A stretch of 7,368 nt of DNA from assembly GCA_017577925.1 (NCBI GenBank), contig PKQU01000102.1, positions 1 to 7,368 on the forward strand, written 5' to 3'. The stretch is from Bacillota bacterium. Its GTDB lineage: Bacteria; Bacillota; Bacilli; Calditerricolales; Calditerricolaceae. This document shows positions 4,913 to 7,368 of the stretch, piece after piece. The position numbers were made by a program, and so were the translations under genes. A model generated the notes under the pieces. It was not told the DNA's origin, made no database searches, and saw only the letters and a list, made by a program, of their open reading frames with translations. Position 1 is the stretch's first letter, and each line of letters starts with the position of its first letter.

Positions 4913-7039
4913 TCACTGCACGCCCCCTCCTCTTGGTGGTGTGGGTTGGACGCGCACCTCGGCGCCGGTGGTATTGGTTTCGATCCGTACCGAAAGCACC
5001 CCGCCTTCGCGGATCACATCGAAGGACAGCTCGCCCGAACCAATGCGCATCCGCCGCACGCGCATCCAGCTCATCCATGGCGGAAGTGACGGGGCAAGGA
5101 CGATTTTGCCGTTGGGGATGTCCGGCTCAATGCCCAACAGCGCCCGCACGAAGAGGAGCGGTGTACCGGCCGCCCACGCCTGGGGCGAGCAAGCCACCGG
5201 GTAGGGAATGAGCCGGTCGTCGGCGGAGAACCCGCAGAACAGCTCCGGCAGGCGGCAGTGCTCCACCTGTTCCGACGCCCGCAGCATGCCGGCGATCACG
5301 CGGTGGGCCGCCTCAGTAAACCCCCGGCGCGCCAGCCCCAGGACGATGAGGCTGTTGTCGTGGGGCCAGACGCTACCGTTGTGGTAGCTCACCGGGTTGT
5401 AGGCCCGCTCCTTGGCGCTGAGGGTGCGGATGCCGTAGCCGGAGAAGAGGTCGCTTTGCATGAGGCGATCTTTGACGCGCACCGCCTGCTCATCGTCCAA
5501 GATGCCGGTGAAAAGCAGGTGCCCCGGGTTGGACGTGACGGCGTCCACCCGACGCTTGTGGCCGTCGAGGGCAAGGGCCACGTACTGCTCGTCGTCCATC
5601 CAGAAGGCGGCGGCAAAGCGTCGCTTCAGGGTCTCCGCCGCGTCGGCCAGCACCTTGGCCCGCTCGGCATCGCCCCATTCGGCAAAGATCGTGCTCCACC
5701 GTGTCTTGGCCTCGTACACATAGCCTTGCACCTCGCACAGGGCGATGGCCCCTTCGGCCAGGCGGCCGTCGCGGTAGACGATGCAGTCGCCCGAGTCCTT
5801 CCATCCCTGGTTGCCCAAGCCCCGCGCCGACTCACGCAGGTATTCGACAAAGCCGTCCCCGTCGCGGTCGCCGTAGCGGTCGATCCACTCCAGGGCGGCA
5901 AGGATGTTGGGCAGCAGCCGTTCCATCAGTTCCCGGTCGCCGGTCCACCGGTAGTACTCGGCGGCCAAGATCAGGAAGAGCGGCGTGGCGTCGATCGTCC
6001 CGTAATAGGGCGTGAAGGGAATCTGGTTCGTGTTGGCCAGCTCACCGTAGCGCATCTCATGGGGGATTTTTCCCGGCTGCTCGTCGCGCCATGGATCCTC
6101 CCGCTTCCCCTGCAGGCGCGCCAGGGTCAGCAGTGTGCCCCTGGCCATCTCCGGCTGGAAAGCCAGAGCCTGCCAGGCGGTGATCAGGCTGTCGCGCCCA
6201 AAGGGGACGGCATACCACGGAATGCCGGCCACCGGGAAGAGGCCGTCGCCCAAATCGGTGGTCAGCACGCGCAAATCGAGCAGGCTGCGGTGCAAGAGGC
6301 GATTGAGCTGCGCGTTGTCGGTCTCCACATGCATGGCCCGGTCCATCCACTCGGCATAGGAGCGCTGGAGCGCCGCCATCGCCACCTCCATGGACACCGC
6401 CGTGCCCCGTTCACCGCCCACCACGGGAGTGACGGTCACCGTCAGGGTGTACGAGGCACCCGGATCGAGAGCGAGGCGGAAGTGATGCCCCTCGTCGTCC
6501 CACGCCGTGGCCGGTTGGCTGAAAGCGACAACCGTTTCGCGCGTGATGCCGTCCTTCCCTTCGTAGCGCACGACCAGGCCGCCAGCCGTGCGCACCCGGT
6601 CCGTCACCGTCCCCGTCTCACCGCCTGCAAAGCCGCGGACGACAAACATGTCGGCAAAATCGGCGTCGATGGCATAGGTGAAGGTCAACGTCTGGGAACG
6701 GCGGTCGTAATTGGTGACGACCAGCTTTTCGTACAGGATGCCATCATAAATGAGCCGCGTACGCTCAAAGGTGACCGATTCGCGCGCCAGGTCAATCGCG
6801 TCTTCCCCGAGGGTCTTCGGGTTGGGATTGATCAGGAGAATCCGCGCCATGTAGTTCTGATCCGCCGCCGAATGGAGGACCACCGGCTTCTGCCCGTTGA
6901 CGAGCAACTCAAACCGGCTCAGAAAGCGCGTGTCACGGGTGTAGAAGCCCAGCCCCTCCGGGTTCTCCGCCGGGATGTCCCCACGCACGTCGGTCAACAG
7001 AAAGTAGTCGTTCTCCTTGATTACGCGAAAGTCCATCAT
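4913..7039 (-). CDS. Amylo-alpha-1,6-glucosidase / glycogen-debranching-type glycoside hydrolase
   Basis: With the start at ATG 7039 the product has 708 residues; AAAGGAG lies six bases upstream. A longer reading from GTG 7135 lacks such a site and would run through the operator. Residues about 8-210 form the beta-sandwich N-terminal domain of bacterial debranching-type enzymes (GDE_N_bis-like), opening with FLLTDVRGDI and GLGFYTRDTRFLS. Residues about 230-640 form the (alpha/alpha)6-barrel catalytic domain, with GIPWYAVPFGRDSLI (272-286), GLGNQGWKDSGD (407-418), EVQGYVYEA (436-444), YHNGSVWPHDNSLI (552-565), and PELFCGF and SPQAWAAG near the end. The acidic residues of GWKDSGD are likely catalytic, by analogy. 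No signal peptide is seen, so it should be cytoplasmic and act on alpha-1,6 branches or related alpha-glucan oligosaccharides. A LacI-type regulator gene and a palindromic operator lie just upstream, which points to sugar-dependent control. Exact substrate is not readable from sequence. Confidence 0.93.
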   Translation of the reverse strand: MMDFRVIKENDYFLLTDVRGDIPAENPEGLGFYTRDTRFLSRFELLVNGQKPVVLHSAADQNYMARILLINPNPKTLGEDAIDLARESVTFERTRLIYDGILYEKLVVTNYDRRSQTLTFTYAIDADFADMFVVRGFAGGETGTVTDRVRTAGGLVVRYEGKDGITRETVVAFSQPATAWDDEGHHFRLALDPGASYTLTVTVTPVVGGERGTAVSMEVAMAALQRSYAEWMDRAMHVETDNAQLNRLLHRSLLDLRVLTTDLGDGLFPVAGIPWYAVPFGRDSLITAWQALAFQPEMARGTLLTLARLQGKREDPWRDEQPGKIPHEMRYGELANTNQIPFTPYYGTIDATPLFLILAAEYYRWTGDRELMERLLPNILAALEWIDRYGDRDGDGFVEYLRESARGLGNQGWKDSGDCIVYRDGRLAEGAIALCEVQGYVYEAKTRWSTIFAEWGDAERAKVLADAAETLKRRFAAAFWMDDEQYVALALDGHKRRVDAVTSNPGHLLFTGILDDEQAVRVKDRLMQSDLFSGYGIRTLSAKERAYNPVSYHNGSVWPHDNSLIVLGLARRGFTEAAHRVIAGMLRASEQVEHCRLPELFCGFSADDRLIPYPVACSPQAWAAGTPLLFVRALLGIEPDIPNGKIVLAPSLPPWMSWMRVRRMRIGSGELSFDVIREGGVLSVRIETNTTGAEVRVQPTPPRGGGVQ

Positions 7040-7045
7040 GTGGCT

Positions 7046-7052
7046 CTCCTTT
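7046..7052 (-). promoter_or_regulatory. Ribosome binding site of the debranching enzyme gene
   Basis: AAAGGAG on the minus strand lies six bases before ATG 7039-7037. A second ATG follows directly (7036). The site shortens the gene relative to the longest open frame, which would begin at a GTG at 7135 without a comparable site. Confidence 0.8.
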
Positions 7053-7112
7053 CCCTTGCTTTTCCCGTCTGGTCCCGCCCCACGAAGCCCGGCATTGGCA
7101 TCGGATTTGCCG

Positions 7113-7130
7113 ATCCAAAACGTTTTGGAT
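7113..7130. promoter_or_regulatory. Perfect 18-bp palindromic operator, probably for the LacI-family regulator
   Basis: ATCCAAAACGTTTTGGAT is identical to its reverse complement over all 18 bases. A central CG flanked by A/T-rich half-sites is the standard form of LacI-family operators. It lies between the LacI-type gene and the debranching-enzyme gene, 74-91 bases upstream of the enzyme's start. It differs from the CcpA cre consensus (TGwAAnCGnTnwCA) at the outer bases, so a pathway-specific regulator is favoured. I see no clear -35/-10 pair beside it, so whether repression is by promoter overlap cannot be told. Confidence 0.8.
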
Positions 7131-7141
7131 AGCACGGTTTG

Positions 7142-7163
7142 AAAAGCGCCGGCACACGCCGGC
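7142..7163 (-). terminator. Probable terminator of the LacI-family gene
   Basis: On the minus strand GCCGGC, loop GTGT, GCCGGC are followed by GCTTTTC. The 6-bp stem is all G/C and the T run is short (four). It lies about 30 bases after the regulator's stop and upstream of the operator, so the debranching-enzyme gene probably has its own promoter, though some read-through is possible. Confidence 0.65.
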
Positions 7164-7191
7164 CGCGAGGAACGATGGGATTCGCACGGGG

Positions 7192-7368
7192 TTACGCGTG
7201 CCGACGCGGCGGGGCCACGCTGTCACGCTGCACCAGTTCCACGTCGATAACCACGCGGTGCGACGAGGCCACACCTTCCAGCATGTCGATGAGCAAATGG
7301 GCCGCCGCCTCCCCCATCTCATAGGTGTGTTGGCGGATGGTGGTGAGCGCCGGCGTGGTGTACGACGC
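7192..7368 (-). CDS. LacI-family transcriptional regulator, C-terminal part
   Basis: The minus frame is open from the window edge to TAA 7194-7192, giving the last 58 residues (ASYTTPALTTIRQ ... VELVQRDSVAPPRRHA). The sequence 'PALTTIRQHTYEMGEAAAHLLIDMLEG' followed by 'VVIDVELVQRDSV' is the standard end of the LacI/GalR sugar-binding domain, with the 'LTTIRQ' strand, the helix ending in 'LEG', and the final strand 'ELVxRxS'. The DNA-binding helix-turn-helix and most of the ligand pocket lie outside the window. The gene stands directly upstream of the debranching-enzyme gene on the same strand with an operator between them, so it likely regulates that gene in response to an alpha-glucan-derived sugar. 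That link is inference. Confidence 0.92.
   Translation of the reverse strand, partial: ASYTTPALTTIRQHTYEMGEAAAHLLIDMLEGVASSHRVVIDVELVQRDSVAPPRRHA

Noticed and set aside
7113..7130. The palindrome as a CcpA catabolite response element
   Set aside because: The core CG and A/T flanks are shared by all LacI-family operators, but the outer bases (ATCC...GGAT) do not fit the cre consensus. A local LacI regulator is the simpler partner.
5258..7132. A 624-codon open frame on the plus strand opposite the debranching enzyme gene
   Set aside because: It is the antisense shadow of a high-GC gene whose minus-strand product has clear glycoside hydrolase motifs. The antisense product has no recognisable domain.
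7139..7324. A 61-codon plus-strand open frame at the right edge
   Set aside because: It overlaps the LacI-type C-terminus on the opposite strand, which has a clear family signature, and includes the terminator.
1..7368. CRISPR arrays, insertion sequences, tRNA or rRNA genes
   Set aside because: No regularly spaced repeats, transposase-like frames with terminal repeats, or structural RNA patterns were found.

Overview
The window looks like chromosomal DNA of a high-GC, probably thermophilic, spore-forming member of the Bacillota close to Bacillales. The indicators are a YlaN gene, DUF4363 and DUF1657 proteins, a SleB-type spore-cortex hydrolase, strong GGAGG ribosome binding sites, TATAAT-type promoters and compact Rho-independent terminators. 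The exact genus (a Calditerricola-like organism is one possibility) is inference.

Layout. Positions 1-408 (+): the last codons of an unidentified gene, then a small DUF4363-type lipoprotein almost touching it. 409-657: a convergent DUF1657 gene on the minus strand, with a hairpin terminator between the two. 729-2387 (-): a secreted subtilisin-like (S8) protease with propeptide and an unusual C-terminal extension. 2600-3646 (-): a SleB-like cortex-lytic enzyme with two peptidoglycan-binding domains, a good candidate sigma-F/G promoter and its own terminator. 3789-4073 (-): ylaN, best read from a TTG start. 4229-4729 (+): a conserved protein of unknown function, divergent from ylaN, each with an extended -10 promoter. 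4762-4804: a strong 15-bp-arm hairpin between convergent genes. 4913-7039 (-): an amylo-alpha-1,6-glucosidase-type debranching enzyme. 7192-7368 (-): the C-terminus of a LacI-family regulator that runs off the window. A perfect 18-bp palindromic operator lies between regulator and enzyme.

How it fits together. The left half has a spore theme: DUF421/DUF1657/DUF4363-type proteins occur around spore inner-membrane genes, SleB acts on spore cortex, and at least one promoter looks forespore-specific. The right end is a local sugar-response unit: a LacI-type regulator, its probable operator, and an alpha-glucan debranching enzyme. ylaN (iron homeostasis through Fur) and its divergent neighbour separate the two. 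No mobile element, CRISPR array, tRNA or rRNA was seen. No stretch over 300 bases lacks a gene; the larger gaps are 2388-2599, 4074-4228, 4730-4912 and 7040-7191, whose recognisable elements are listed.
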